NCBI RefSeq assembly: GCF_042477335.2
Contig: NC_091251.1
Span: forward strand, 33,372,501 to 33,436,500
DNA from: Ovis canadensis
Taxonomy: Eukaryota > Chordata > Mammalia > Artiodactyla > Bovidae
Reading direction: 5' to 3'
Length of the DNA: 64,000 nucleotides
Positions 1-12,544 of this stretch are shown here, in pieces. Positions within the stretch are counted from its first letter, which is position 1. Every line of letters begins with the position of its first letter. A model generated the notes under the pieces. It saw only the letters and a program-made list of their open reading frames with translations, was not told where the DNA came from and did not search any database. The position numbers and the translations under genes are program-made.

Positions 1-152
1 CTCCCACATCTCCAAATGCCACTCCCTCTCCCTCCCACTAATTTCTTCTCCAAACTTTGCCCGTAAGTTCACTTTGGAAAATTAAGAGAGAAGAATAATG
101 TTTATTGTATGGCTCCCAGGTGCCAGGCTCTGAACCAGCAGTTTTACACGCG

Positions 153-345
153 TGTGTGTGCGTGCTCAGTCGTGTCTGACTCTCTGCGACCCCAGGGACT
201 GTAGCCCGCCAGGCTCCTCTGTCCATGGGATTTCCCAGGCGAGAATACTGGAGTGGGTTGCCATCTCCTCCTCCAGGGGACCTTCCCGGCCCAGAGATGG
301 AACCTGCATCTCCCGGGTCTCCCGCTCTGGCAGGCAGATTCTTCA
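153..345 (-). repeat. Bov-tA-type SINE
   Basis: Ruminant tRNA-derived SINE read in reverse. The BovA body (CAGTCGTGTCTGACTCT, AATACTGGAGTGGGTTGCC) precedes the tRNA-like head, which appears in reverse as GGCAGGCAGATTCTTCAC. Inverse orientation is clear because the head lies at the right end. Confidence 0.85.
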
Positions 346-397
346 CTGCTGAACCATTCGGAAAGTTTTTTACATACACAGCCTCATTCCATTTCAC

Positions 398-492
398 AGC
401 AACTCTGTTTTATCGATGTGGCCACTGAGGCTTAGAGTTTAAGCCATTTTTTTCAAAGTCACACAGCTGATCAGCAGGAGAAATAGAATCTG
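398..492 (-). repeat. MIR SINE fragment
   Basis: Ancient MIR core in reverse: a CACTGAGGCTTAGAG stretch followed by GTCACACAGCTGATCAGCAGG, the usual pattern of a reversed MIR. Diverged copy; borders are approximate. Confidence 0.55.
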
Positions 493-619
493 AATCCAAG
501 TTTTTCTTTTTGTTTTTTTAATCCAAGTTTTTCTGACTCTAATTACCAAGTTTTTTTTTCCCCCTGCAATTCTATATTGTCTCTGATTTATCATTAAGGA
601 AAAAAAAAATTAGATCATA

Positions 620-840
620 GCATTCTTAGGCTTAAAATTTCCTGAAGGCTTCCTACCACATGACAACTGATGTCTTTCATAATCTGGCTTCTGTTTATCC
701 AGTGGTATCACCTCCCGCTCCTTACTTGCTGTCTTCTCTCCTATATGCTGTGTTAGCTCTATACTGTGTGCATACCTATATCTTTGAATTAATTGTATTT
801 TATTATAGTTGTTTTTGTATCTCTATAATCCCAGGCCCTT
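620..840 (+). repeat. L2-like LINE fragment
   Basis: Diverged sequence resembling the L2 3' region (a CATAATCTGGCTTCTG stretch like the L2 catgatctggcccctg segment). Open frames across it look incidental. Assignment is from memory of the consensus. Confidence 0.4.
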
Positions 841-900
841 CTTTTAGCCTGACCCACCAGATGGGCCAGTGTCAGAGGAACACCACCAGGGGGCAGGGCA

Positions 901-1005
901 AGCCTTGGCTTGGTCTGCATTTTCTGCTCCCCAGGGCCCTCTGGTTCACCCCATGGATGTCTCATAGAACCTCTGCAGTAGATGCTAGGAGTGTGGCCCA
1001 GAACC
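901..1005 (+). repeat. Unclassified repeat, copy A
   Basis: This stretch matches 2782-2887 in the same orientation, including an exact core TGCATTTTCTGCTCCCCAGG and beyond, then a similar run through GATGTCTCA. The two copies are about 1.9 kb apart and have diverged outside the core. I cannot assign a family. Confidence 0.55.
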
Positions 1006-1261
1006 CCACTTTAGAATCATGGCACTTATTGAAACTGAATGGGACCCTGTGGGACCCTCCCAGGTACAAATCCTTTTTGTGTCCCCCGTTTCTTATTTGG
1101 AGGAAAAAGGCTTCAGCTTCCTAGACCTTCCCTGAGTACTGAAGGGCAGATTCAAACAGTTACTAATCAGGGAGGAGAGATAATGCAGAAACAGAGGAGG
1201 AGCAGTTCAGAAAGGATAGTGTGGCTATAAAGCAGGGTCCTGATTCCTCCTCAAGGGATAT

Positions 1262-2326
1262 CAGTTTAGTTCAGTTCAGTTGTTCAGTTGTGTCTGACTC
1301 TTAGCGACCCCATGGACTGTGGCACTCCAGGCCTCCCTGTCCATCACCAACTCCTGGAGTTTACTCAAACTCATGTCCACTGAGTCAGTGATGCCATCAT
1401 CCTCTGTCATCCCCTTCTCTTGCCTTCAATCTTTCCCAGCATCAGGGTCTTTTCAAATGAGTCAGTTCTTTGCATCAGGTGGCCAAAGCATTGGAGTTTC
1501 AGCTCCAGCATCAGTCCTTCCAATGAATATTCAGGACTGATTTCCATTAGGATGGACTGACTAGATCTCCTTGAAGTCCAAAAGACTCTCCAACACCACA
1601 GTTCAAAAGCATCAATTCTTTAGTCCAACTTTCACATCCATACATGACTACTGGAAAAACCATAGCTTTGACTAGCCAGACCTTTGTTGGCAAAGTAATG
1701 TCTCTGCTTTCCAATATGCTGTCTAGGTTGGTTATAACTTTTCTTCCAAGGAGTAAACATCTTTTAATTTCATGGCTGCAGTCACCATCTGCAGTGACTT
1801 GGGAGCCCCCCAAAATAAAGTCTGTCACTGTTTCCACTGTTTCCCCATCTATTTGCCATGAAGTGATGGAACCAGATGCAATGATCTTAGTTTTCTGAAT
1901 GTTGAGTTTTAAGCCAACTTTTTCACTCTCCTCTTTCACTTTCATCAAGAGGCTTTTTGGTTCCTCTTCACTTTCTGCCATAAGAGTGGTATCATCTGCA
2001 TATCTGGGGTTATTGATATTTCTCCCTGCAATCTTGATTCCAGCTTGTGCTTCATCCAGCCCAGCGTTTCTCATGATGTACTCTGCATATAAGTTAAATA
2101 AGCAGGGTGACAATATACAGCCTTGATGTACTTCTTTCCCAATTTGGAACCAGTCTGTTGTTCCATGTACAGTTCTAACTGTTGCTTCCTGAGCTGCATA
2201 CAGATTTCTCAAGAGGCAGGTCAGGTGGTCTGGTATTCCCATCTCTTAAAGAATTTTCCACAGTTTGTTGCGATCCACACAGTCAAAGGCTTTGGCATAG
2301 TCAACTCAACAACACAAGCAAACAAC
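1262..2326 (-). mobile_element. BovB (RTE) LINE, 5'-truncated, reverse-transcriptase part
   Basis: This is the 3' part of a BovB non-LTR retrotransposon inserted in reverse. On the minus strand an open stretch (2242 to 1547) encodes the RT core, with QGCILSPCLFNLYAEYIM followed by the YADD catalytic box (codons at 2002-1991). The right end of the family (GTTCAGTTCAGT...GTGTCTGACTCT) lies at 1264-1310. The insertion is flanked by an exact 12-bp direct repeat, CTCAAGGGATAT, at 1250-1261 and 2327-2338, which I take as the target site duplication. The endonuclease half is missing and the frame is broken near 1547, so it cannot be active. Confidence 0.93.
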
Positions 2327-2385
2327 CTCAAGGGATATACATAAAAATATCTTTGAGTTCTTCTGCAGCAACTGAGGCCCCCACC

Positions 2386-2470
2386 CAGGTTGTTATTCAG
2401 TTGCTAAGGCATGTCAACTCTTTGTGATCCCATAAACTGCAGCAGGCAGGCTTCCCTGTCCTTCATTATC
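2386..2470 (-). repeat. BovA SINE fragment
   Basis: Short diverged piece (TTATTCAGTTGCTAAGGCATGTC, CTTTGTGATCCCATAAACTGC) matching the reversed BovA body without a tRNA head. Confidence 0.65.
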
Positions 2471-2493
2471 TCCTTTTTGTCCATCCAGGTGGA

Positions 2494-2766
2494 GAATGGT
2501 AACTTCAGGCTGAGCACAAGTTCCCTGGAACACAGCCCTGTTACCTCACCAGCAAGCAGTCAGAAGAAAAAATTCACACACCCTAAAGCCCCTACCCCAG
2601 ATTTTGTCTATAAAATCTTCTTCCAGAAACCCACTGGGGTTTCTGAGCACGAGCCACACTTTCTCCTTGCTTGGCCCTGCAGCAAACCTTTCTCTGCTCC
2701 AAACTCCCACATTTTGGTTGGGCCTCACTGTGCTTCATGGGGTATGCAAACTTGCATTTAGTAACA
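2494..2766 (+). repeat. Possible solitary LTR fragment
   Basis: The segment has a TATA-like CTATAAAATCTTC near 2610, then CAAACCTTTCTCTGCTCCAAAC and an ending GCATTTAGTAACA. That order (TATA box, clustered polyadenylation-type sequence, terminal ACA) resembles the 3' part of a retroviral or MaLR-type LTR. The left border is a guess and the family is not identified. Confidence 0.35.
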
Positions 2767-2781
2767 GGTGCAGGGTGTGAC

Positions 2782-2887
2782 CAGCCTTGCCTTACTCTGC
2801 ATTTTCTGCTCCCCAGGGCCCTCTGGGTCTCCTCTTGGATGTCTCACAGATCCCCCGTGGTGGGTGCTGTGGCATGCTGCCCAGATC
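2782..2887 (+). repeat. Unclassified repeat, copy B
   Basis: Second copy of the sequence at 901-1005, same orientation, sharing the TTTTCTGCTCCCCAGGGCCC core and the GGATGTCTCA block further on. Confidence 0.55.
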
Positions 2888-3299
2888 CTTCAGGATCCTG
2901 TCCCAGATGCTGAGTGTTGGGTGCTGATAGTGAAGAGCTGAGCACTTCCCTGGGTACCACCTATGGCTGAAGGGAGCTGTCTTGCCAAACGTGCATGCTT
3001 CTTTCCTGGGGCAGCCTGTGTCCAATGACTGACTGGTTCAGGGGTCCAGAGTCCCAGCCCCTTTCTCTCAATTGAGGGCACTCTGAAGTTTCATCCTAGC
3101 TCCAGAGCTCCTATAGGGTCAGCTGAAGCCTCTGTTTCAGCCATAACGCTCTTCAACTCTTCTCTCTATCCAATGCTGCTTCCCTCACAGACTCTGAAAA
3201 TCTTCCCATCAAACCACATGTACACAAGTTTTTGTTTTTTTTTTTTTTCCAGCTTAAGATATCCCCCAAACTCAACTTGGATACTGCATTAACCCCCTA

Positions 3300-3905
3300 A
3301 TCTGACTCTTGATTCCATTTTGGCCATCCTTCACAGTAGATCTGAAGTGATCTTTTCAAACACTACCTGGTCATTCCACATCCTTGCTGGAAATCCTTTA
3401 GTAGCTTCTCATTGTTTTTAAGGGCGTCCCCAGTGGCTCAGAGGTAAAGAATCCACCTGCAATGCAGGAGCCGCAGGAGACGTGAGTTTGATCCCTGGGT
3501 TGGGAAGATCCCCAGGAGGAGGAAATGGCAACCCACTACAGTATTCTCGCCTGGAGAATCCCATGAACAGAGGAGCCTGGTGGGCTACAGTTCATAGGGT
3601 TGCAAAGAGTTGGACACAACTGAAGCGACTCAGCACGTTCTTTTTAAAGTCCATGACCTAAACTTGGCCTACAAGTCTCTGCATGATCCTGCCCCACCCT
3701 CACCTATCTCCATTCTTCCCACTTCACTTTTTGGCTACAGTGGTTTTGTTTTTCAGTTTCATGCATTTTTTTTTTTTTTTCAATTTCATGAATGTATCTA
3801 CCTCTTCCCTGCCCAGAGCCCTTGCATAGATTATTCCTGTGACTTGGAATCCCCATCTTCTCCACCCCTCCAGACACAGTCCCTTTTTACTCCCCTGACT
3901 AGTCT
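3300..3905 (+). repeat. L2 LINE fragment split by a SINE
   Basis: The right part (3649-3905) reads CCTACAAGTCTCTGCATGATCCTGCCCC, characteristic of the L2 3' end. The left part (3300-3420) reads like the adjoining upstream L2 sequence. The gap is filled by a Bov-tA SINE, and a short TTTTTAA occurs at both junctions. The L2 is therefore older than the SINE. Confidence 0.6.
3421..3640 (+). repeat. Bov-tA-type SINE
   Basis: Forward-oriented SINE. The tRNA-like head (GTGGCTCAGAGGTAAAGAATC, GCAATGCAGGAG) is followed by the BovA body (CTGGAGAATCCCATGAACAG, GTTGGACACAACTGAAGCG). It interrupts an L2 element. Confidence 0.9.
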
Positions 3906-4019
3906 CAGTTTAATGTGACTTCCTTAAGCTAGTTGTTGCTGTAATGCCACTGCCTCCCCTGCCCCCACATTAGATTAGGTTCCCATGAAATAAAGTTTCA
4001 TAGGCCCCTGCCCTTCTCT

Positions 4020-6250
4020 TGCACAGTACCCATCTTCATATAATGAATTATTTTTACGTAGGCCCATCCCTAACTAAAGGCTCTAAGCATTTGAAATGTA
4101 TGACTTAAACAAGCTAACAACTATTAAACAAAATATATTCTATTCTTCTACCTTGACAAATACACACACAATGGTCTGGAATTTGGTTCGAATTTGAATT
4201 CAAATTTGGATTTTGTTTGGAATTCTCAGGATTCCACAGCAGAATGTGGTGTCGTGGGGGAAGGCATCTCTTTGGATCCACTTCTTTTCCCACCTCTGAC
4301 ACCATCTTCTACCACAAGGGGACTCCTTTGCATCATGTGGACCTTCCTGTCTACACAGCCCAATTCTGTCCACAGTCTCCTGCCAACAGCCACTCCTTGG
4401 CCACCCCCTGGGTCTAGGAATGTGTATGTGAGTAGTGTGATCTACCCTTGGGAGGGCAAACCCAGGAAAGAGGTCCATGTGGGCCCTAGAAATGGGCTTG
4501 GGGCCCTTTGCACAGAGAATTCCTAAGTATGTGGAGTATAGTCTGGAAGGTGCTTGGGGTATAGGCAGGGGAGGCCTGGACTCCTCACTGCAAGGTACAT
4601 AGCCAGAAGAGGGCCAGAGAGAAGCCTTCTAAAACACAGGGCCCAGGGCAGGGGCTATTCCTACCTGGGCCCAAGGGCAATAAATTCACATTTCCCTGGT
4701 TCATCAGGCTGTAAGCTCCACAAAGATGGGGCTGGAGATGGTCTGATTTACTGAGTGTCCCTAGTGCTCAGCACATTGTTTGGTGCAGAGTAGGTGTTTA
4801 ATCAATATTTGTCAAATGAATGAATGTACGAGAGGTAAACCAAGAAGAGGTCTGAGGATTTGGATCCATTACTGATGATCTAGATTGTACAGGTTGTACA
4901 GGACTGCAAAAACGGGGGCGCAGGACAGAGGAGATGGGAAGGGAACCCCAGATCACAGCTCTGTCTCCCTTCCTCTCCTTCCTCTTTGCTCCCTACCGCT
5001 CTTCTCCAGGACCTTTGCCTGCCTGGCCTCCCTCCGCATGGTCTGGCATCCCTCTGTCTGTATCCTTTTACCTGTAGTTCCTATGTCCACTGCTCTTTTT
5101 CTGTGGCCTGGTCATCTATTTGCCTGTTATGTATTTATGTATTTGTTTCTAGTTCTTGGTTGCCAGTCTTACTTTCCTCTCTCCCTTCTTTTGCCACTTT
5201 TACTCTTCTAGCCCCTTGTTCCCATCACCTCTTACTCCCTCTTGATCCCCTCTTGAAAACTTTCTTCTCTCTTTTAATTCCCCATGGCCCTTCGAAGGCC
5301 CATCTCTGCTTTGTGCCCATGTTCCTCTGTCTCCTTCAATCCAGATTGCTGGGGAGCCCTCGACTTGTTCTGTTCTCTCGCCCAAGTCTATACTTACTGC
5401 CTCCTTAGCTAAGTCTTCCTGCCTCCCTTCCTCTGTTTTGTCCTTCTCAGAGTCCACCTGGTTTCATCTTTCTCATCTCCATTTCCCTGTCCCTGCTTGT
5501 CCTTGAGCCAGACAGTCTCAGCATGGGTCCCCCTCCTGCCAAGAAAGCCCATGAAGCACCTTGTGGGTCCTCACTGGCTACTGCAGGTTCTTCTTTCTGT
5601 GCCCTTAGTCCTTTCCCCTGGCCCAGCCCTCACCCCCCAGACTCCTTTCCCTGGTCAGTGGCGCCTGGTCTGAGCCCCGAGCGGCTCAACTTGCCTGAGC
5701 TTGTTTAGTCTGACTCCTTTAGCCCGTTAGAGGCTTAGCCCTCCCACCTCTCCTCTGAGCGCTCCAGTAAACAAGAGGATCAGTGCAGACCTGACAGCTG
5801 CTGGGGGGCAAGTGTCTGGCTAGACCAGACCAGGCCTGTGAAAGGGGCTGCAGTCAACACTTGCTATTTCTTCTTCACCAGGGAAATTCTGAGGCCTCTT
5901 TCCTGTGGATTTACCTTAGAACCACATTCCATGGGCACATGTATGGAGTATCTAGTCTCCATGGTTCCCATTCCCATTTTGTGGCCTTGTTCCCAGGCCT
6001 TGGGTTTTGTTTGTTTGTTTTTTGTAAAAATAACACTAGATCCAGGCCATCACACCACTTGAATGATGGCAACGGCTTCTGCTCCATAAAATGGAGGCCG
6101 AGTGTGGAAAGACAGGTGTCCTTTGATGGAGGTGTTTTTATATATGTGTAGCGACTTAGCAGCAGCAGCAGCAGCAGAGAGACAGGAGAGACCACCCCCA
6201 CCCACCCACCCACCCACACACATACACACAGGCCCCAAAGAAAGCTGAGT
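4020..6250. other. Non-genic flank, mostly unique
   Basis: No convincing gene. I see an ancient repeat tail near 4745-4835 (GTGCTCAGCACATTG ... CAAATGAATGAATG), a pyrimidine-rich stretch at 4960-5480, and a short CAG run at 6160-6176 after GTAGCGACTTAG that is probably a BovA remnant. Open frames here lack coding signatures or splice context. Confidence 0.5.
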
Positions 6251-6271
6251 TGACTACAGGTATTCTGTAGA

Positions 6272-6462
6272 CCAGGGGTTCTACTTTAGTGTTCATCAAA
6301 ATAACCTGGAGGACTTATAAAAACACAGAGTTTTGGGGTCCCATCCCCAAAGTGTCTGATTTAGTAAGTTTGAGGTGATTCCAGAGAACTTGCATTTTTT
6401 AACAAGTTCCCAGATGGTGCTGCTGATCTGGGGGCCCCAGTCTGAGAACCGCTGTCTTAGAT
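6272..6462 (+). repeat. MER5A-like hAT DNA transposon
   Basis: The stretch begins CCAGGGGTTCTACTTTAGTG and ends CAGTCTGAGAACCGCTG, roughly inverted ends typical of MER5 non-autonomous hAT elements. The interior ATCAAAATAACCTGGAGGAC and CCCATCCCC also fit. Orientation is arbitrary because the element is near-palindromic. Confidence 0.65.
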
Positions 6463-7068
6463 CATCTGAATCCATCAGCTCTTCACCTAACTCCAAAGGC
6501 TGGGCCCAGTTAATTTTTATAATTGATGATCCTTGGGGCTGATGGACACCCAGGTGTCTCTTTGGGTGGGGAGAGAAGACCTGTTAACCCCACGGGAGTG
6601 TTTGGATGTCCTTAGAAAGTAGAGAATAGCCTTTAACTCCTGGAGTTCTATTCTAGTACAGACTCTATTTAAACAGCTTCAGACAGGTTTAAACATCTCC
6701 TTGGCTAATACCTAGTATCCCTGTTCCAACTTCTACTCGGGGATGATAGCTCTAAGAGGTGTTAGGGGATTAGGCTGAAAATGTAGGTCACCCCCCAGCC
6801 ATCTGGGAACCAGGAGGAGTGAGAGAGGAAGAGAGAGGTTCAGAGACACACACAAGGAAAAGGTGAGGGGAAGCAGAGGGCAAATGAGGGCAGTTTCAAA
6901 AGTGCCTTGGATGGATTGGTGGTGATTGGATTTCAGTGTCCCGAGGTGGCCTGGAAGGAAAGAAGGAGCAGGGTTCCTCATTTCCCCTCTGCTCCTGCTC
7001 CCAAGCTGCCCATCCTGGGGCGGGGTCCACAGCAAAGAGAGAGGCTGAGAATAGATTAGGCAGGTCCT

Positions 7069-7165
7069 GGAGGGTTGTTTATCTTTCTGATGCCATAACT
7101 GTGAGGGGCATGAGGTGGGAATGAGATAGGCAGCAGAAATGTAAGGATTCCTGAAAACAGGAAAC
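7069..7165 (-). repeat. Inverted repeat arm (left)
   Basis: Read on the minus strand this matches 7775-7885 on the plus strand: TTTTCAGGAATCC/TTCACATTTCTGC..., CATCAGAAAGA, ACAACCCTCC versus ACAGCCCTCC. The arms are about 600 bp apart and flank the candidate NRL first exon. They may be two copies of an unrecognised interspersed repeat. Confidence 0.6.
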
Positions 7166-7479
7166 ATATTCAACAGGCCAGGTGAGAGTGGGCTTGGGAG
7201 AATTCGCACTCCCCTAAAACACTCACAAGGCATGGCGGAGCCTTGGAGGCTAAGGGTGCTGGAAGCTTGTCTGGCCCTCTTTTCCAGTCCCAGGCTTTCA
7301 GTCACCAAGGGCTGAGGGTTATGTCAACATGAGGGTGCCGATGGGGGCCAACCTGGCACTCTGTACTGGGGAATGGGGAACGGTGAATAGGACCATCTGT
7401 GATATGCTTTGCTGGGGAAGATGCCCCCTTCCCTTCTTTGAGACCAGGCAGACTTGTCCTCTCATTTCCTGCAACCTCC

Positions 7480-7686
7480 CAGGTCAATGAGATATGCAAA
7501 TGATCCCCTCACCTCATTGGCTGGAGGCCTGAGAACCATGGATGACCTAAGAGAGCTGGCCCTTTAAGAGTGCCCAGTGGGCACAGAGGTGCCAGGCCCT
7601 GCTCAATGGGGCCTCCATTCTCTGGGGAAGCTGTGCCTGCCTGGCTCTGACATTTGACCAATCATCTCTGCCACTCCTAAAGTGAG
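7480..7686 (+). promoter_or_regulatory. NRL: Candidate NRL promoter and non-coding first exon
   Basis: The stretch holds an AGGTCA half-site followed by an octamer ATGCAAAT (about 7484-7503), an inverted CCAAT (CATTGGCTGG), and a TATA-like CCCTTTAAG near 7560. A consensus splice donor AAA|GTGAGT follows at 7680/7681. NRL has a non-coding first exon in other mammals, and its coding exon here begins at an acceptor (9460/9461), so a first exon is required about this distance upstream. AGGTCA could suit an orphan nuclear receptor, as known for the NRL promoter. The location is inference; no start site can be seen. Confidence 0.35.
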
Positions 7687-7774
7687 TATGTCTGAGGCCT
7701 CCCTGGGTGCCAGGCCTCTCACTTAGAGCCCCCTCCTCCAACACCTGCTATCGGCTTTTCGTAGGGCTTTTTGT

Positions 7775-7885
7775 TTTCTGTTTTCAGGAATCTTCACATT
7801 TCTGCCCCCTGCTCTACTCCCACCTCAACTGGCTTTAGGTCCCTCACTGCTATCACGTCAGAAAGAAAAACAGCCCTCCTCACTT
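7775..7885 (+). repeat. Inverted repeat arm (right)
   Basis: Plus-strand partner of 7069-7165. Clear similarity covers about 100 bp, from TTCAGGAATCTTCACATTTC to CAGCCCTCC, and then fades. Confidence 0.6.
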
Positions 7886-8160
7886 ATCTTTTCATCCAAC
7901 TCTGTCTGGACCCCTCTCTCTGTCTCACCTTCTCTCTGTCAAAGATCAGTTCCTTCAAGTGTGTTTTTGTTCCCATCCCCTCTACCCTTCAAGGGTGAGG
8001 AGCTCACTAGATATGGCAACACCTGGGACAGGAAAAGAGAGAGGCCTTGTCCTTCCTCCTGCCTCTCTGGGCAGAACCTGGGGGCCTGAGATGTGGTTGG
8101 AAAGCAGCTACCTAGGTTTGAGGCATGAAGATGGAGCCAAACTCTAAACCCTGGGGCTAA

Positions 8161-8355
8161 GTGTGTGTGTTAGTTGCTCAGTCGTGTCCGACACTGCAAC
8201 CTCATGGCTATTCTGTCCATAGAATTCTCCAGGCAAGAATACTGGAGTGGATTGCCATTCTCTTCTCCAGAGGATCTTCCTGACCCAGGGATTGAACCCT
8301 GGTCTCCTGCATTGCAGGCAGATTCTTTATTGTTTGAGCTACAGGGAAGTCCCTG
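8161..8355 (-). repeat. Bov-tA-type SINE
   Basis: Reversed SINE: GTTGCTCAGTCGTGTCCGAC, AATACTGGAGTGGATTGCC, then the reversed tRNA head CTCCTGCATTGCAGGCAG and CAGGGAAGTCCC. It lies between the candidate NRL exon 1 and the coding exons. Confidence 0.9.
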
Positions 8356-8379
8356 CCTTGTCCCTCCTGGGGCTGTTAG

Positions 8380-9460
8380 AACTGGGAGTTGGGCTCAAGT
8401 TTGGGACTTCCAGGCTGGGAAGTCTCTCCAAGGTCACCTAGCCAGAGATGCCTCAAGCGGGCACATGCTCTGTGGTTGATAACAGAGAGGAGGGTTCCTG
8501 GGTGACACAAGTTTGGGGTTCAACTCTGTTGAAGTTGAGCAGATGGCTTACTGAAGGACTTCTCAGATGACTATGTTGCTTGTGCTCTGTGAACCTGCAA
8601 GAGGTGAGGATTGGAGGTAGCATTTCTCAAAATGATCTGAGCATAGACCCCCTCCTTGGCTATTTCTCAGACTTCATGTTTTGCAGAACACTCTTTGAGA
8701 ATTGTTAAAGTCTAACTACCTTCCTTGAACAGAAGGGGAAACTGGGGTCAGAAGGGGAAGGTGACCTGTTCAAGTTCACATGTCTTAGGTCCTGGATGGA
8801 AGGAGGAAAACTAATCTCGGTTGGTTTTCCTTGGAGAGATTGGCCTTGAGGAAAGATGGTTACCACTCTGTCCTGATCTTTTTAGAATTGATTCTGGGAC
8901 CTTTTTTCCTTGAAGAGTCTCTTGCTCGTTGATTAATCCATAGAATGAATGTGCACTGAGGGTCTTCTACGTGCAAGGCATTGGCCTGGGTGTTCTGAGA
9001 GAGGTATTACAGCATGTGATCCAGCTATATTAAAATCCACAGCATATGTGCCTTGCCATTGCCCTAAAATATACACATTCTCTGTCACAGTTAATTAAGC
9101 AACATTTTTTTAATTGCTTGGAAATGAAATGATGCCTCTTGAGATGATAGAGACGTTCAGCATGTCCCAGCACTAGAGTTGAGAGTGCTGCCATATTCTT
9201 CTTGTTTTTCATAGATCCCAGAGGCACCAGCAGGCTGGAGGCCGTGCTATCCCCTTTCTCATTCAGGCTTTAAGCAGCTTGGCCCCTGGTCAGGAGCCCT
9301 GCCACCTAAGAAGTTGTATCTCAGCCTGGAGGCGACTATGCAGGGAACAGACTGCCATCACCCCAGCTTTCCAGAATTCTGTCTCCATGGCACTTGGGCT
9401 TTGGGGGAGGAGACTGGCAGGAAGTCTCCAGGTGCTCCGAACCTGTCCTCTTCTTTGCAG
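8380..9460. other. NRL intron 1 or upstream flank
   Basis: No gene. A MIR-like stretch sits around 8715-8790 (GGGGAAACTGGGGTCAG). The region ends at the pyrimidine tract and acceptor CTTCTTTGCAG|GTGCACCC (9460/9461) that opens the first NRL coding exon. Confidence 0.5.
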
Positions 9461-9475
9461 GTGCACCCCTCCTAA

Positions 9476-11204
<1,729 letters not shown>

Positions 11205-11789
11205 ATGGCTACTGAACGCCTTCTGGTGCCAGACGCTCCTTTGGATGACCACACAAGTATCCCCAAACTTCCTGGACCCTCAAGGCATGCTCTGAGGTTA
11301 GATACTGGTCATTTCCTGGGAGAGGGGTCCCCTTCCCTCACGCAGGACGTGCGCAGAAACCCTTCACTTTCTGCCCCACTCTATAGGACCGGGTCACTGA
11401 AATCTGCGGGGGTCAGTGCCAGGCATTGTGTAGGGGGCGGGCCGCAAGGAGGTGTGGATGACGTACAGTGAATGGGAGGTGAGGGAGTCCTGCTGCTCCC
11501 AGATCAGTTTAGATTTTAATTCAAGGCTTTCAACCTGTAGTGCAGTAAGGTGGTAATTAGCAATGAGGCTATGTTTTCATTCCAGGGCTTGTAACCTCCC
11601 CATTTTAGGACAACTGCATTTTCAAGATTTCAATTCCCATTATCAAGACAGACCAGAAACTTGATTCAAGAGGCTTTTGTCCTAGCTAACCCCATGGCCT
11701 CCAAGGTCTAGAGCAGCAAAGATCAGAGGAGCTCCAGGGGTGGTAGGTATGGGCTGGGAGAGGACCCTGAGCAGGAGTCTGAAAACCTG

Positions 11790-11925
11790 GGTGCTAGTCT
11801 CAGCTCTGCCACAGGATACCTCTGGCACCTTGAGCAAATCACTGGCTCCCTGGGTTTTGATGACCTCATCTAATGCTCACTTGATTGGATGACTTCTGAC
11901 ACCTTTCCAGTTCTGGCCTTTCTGT
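11790..11925 (+). repeat. MIR SINE
   Basis: Forward MIR core: CTCAGCTCTGCCACAGGATACC, CTTGAGCAAATCACTGGCTCC, then GATGACTTCTGACACCTTTCC. It lies in the presumed NRL 3' untranslated region or just beyond. Confidence 0.6.
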
Positions 11926-12178
11926 AGCATGGAAGCCCCAGGGGTCTCCCTGAGAATCCCTCAACTCAGCCTCATAAAGGGACTTCCTGCCCTGTTCCAG
12001 CTTCCTGACTGCAGCCTAGGCCCTGGATGAGACCGTGCACTGGTTCTGGGTTGCTCCCTCCATGCTGCCTTGGCCTCCAGACCTGCATAGGTTGCCCCTG
12101 CTCCCTTTCGCCTCTCCGAGGGCTGAGGTGAGACTGTCCCCAGCCTGTCAAGGAGCTGAAAGAATGCAGCTTTTGTGA

Positions 12179-12184
12179 ATTAAA
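12179..12184 (+). terminator. NRL: Candidate NRL polyadenylation signal (ATTAAA)
   Basis: ATTAAA about 1 kb after the NRL stop, a plausible 3' untranslated length. A second candidate, AATAAA, lies at 12659-12664. Which is used cannot be told from sequence. Confidence 0.35.
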
Positions 12185-12275
12185 CTTGAAGTTTAGGCAC
12201 AACCGTATGCTATTGGCTAGATGTTCTTGCAATTTAAGAAGTGTTTATTCTATGTCCTTGCTCCAGGCCTATGTA

Positions 12276-12330
12276 AGTGTGTGTGTGCATATGTGTGTGT
12301 GTGAGAGAGAGAGAGAATGAGAGAGAGAGA
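12276..12330. repeat. (TG)n/(GA)n microsatellite
   Basis: Alternating GTGTGT passing into GAGAGA, likely length-polymorphic. Confidence 0.9.
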
Positions 12331-12530
12331 TACAAAGTGTGGTGTGGGGAAAGAGATTGGATAGCCCCCACCAGGCCTGAGTGGAGCATCACAGTTCTAA
12401 GGCCCAATGGAAATGGGGGTGGGGGGGGATTGGGCCAGATGGAACCTCCCGCTCCCACCTCCACTGCATAGAAGCCCAAGAACAGTAGTGACCCAGCCAG
12501 ACCTGCCTGGGGCTATCCTGATGGCTCATA

Positions 12531-12544
12531 GTTGCCATGGTAAC
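12531..12544. promoter_or_regulatory. RFX-type X-box
   Basis: GTTGCCATGGTAAC fits the dimeric RFX consensus GTNRCC(N0-3)RGYAAC exactly, with a 2-bp spacer. A GC-box (GGGCGGGGC) follows about 45 bp downstream. It lies between the convergent 3' ends of NRL and CPNE6. Possible enhancer or minor promoter; function is inferred. Confidence 0.5.
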
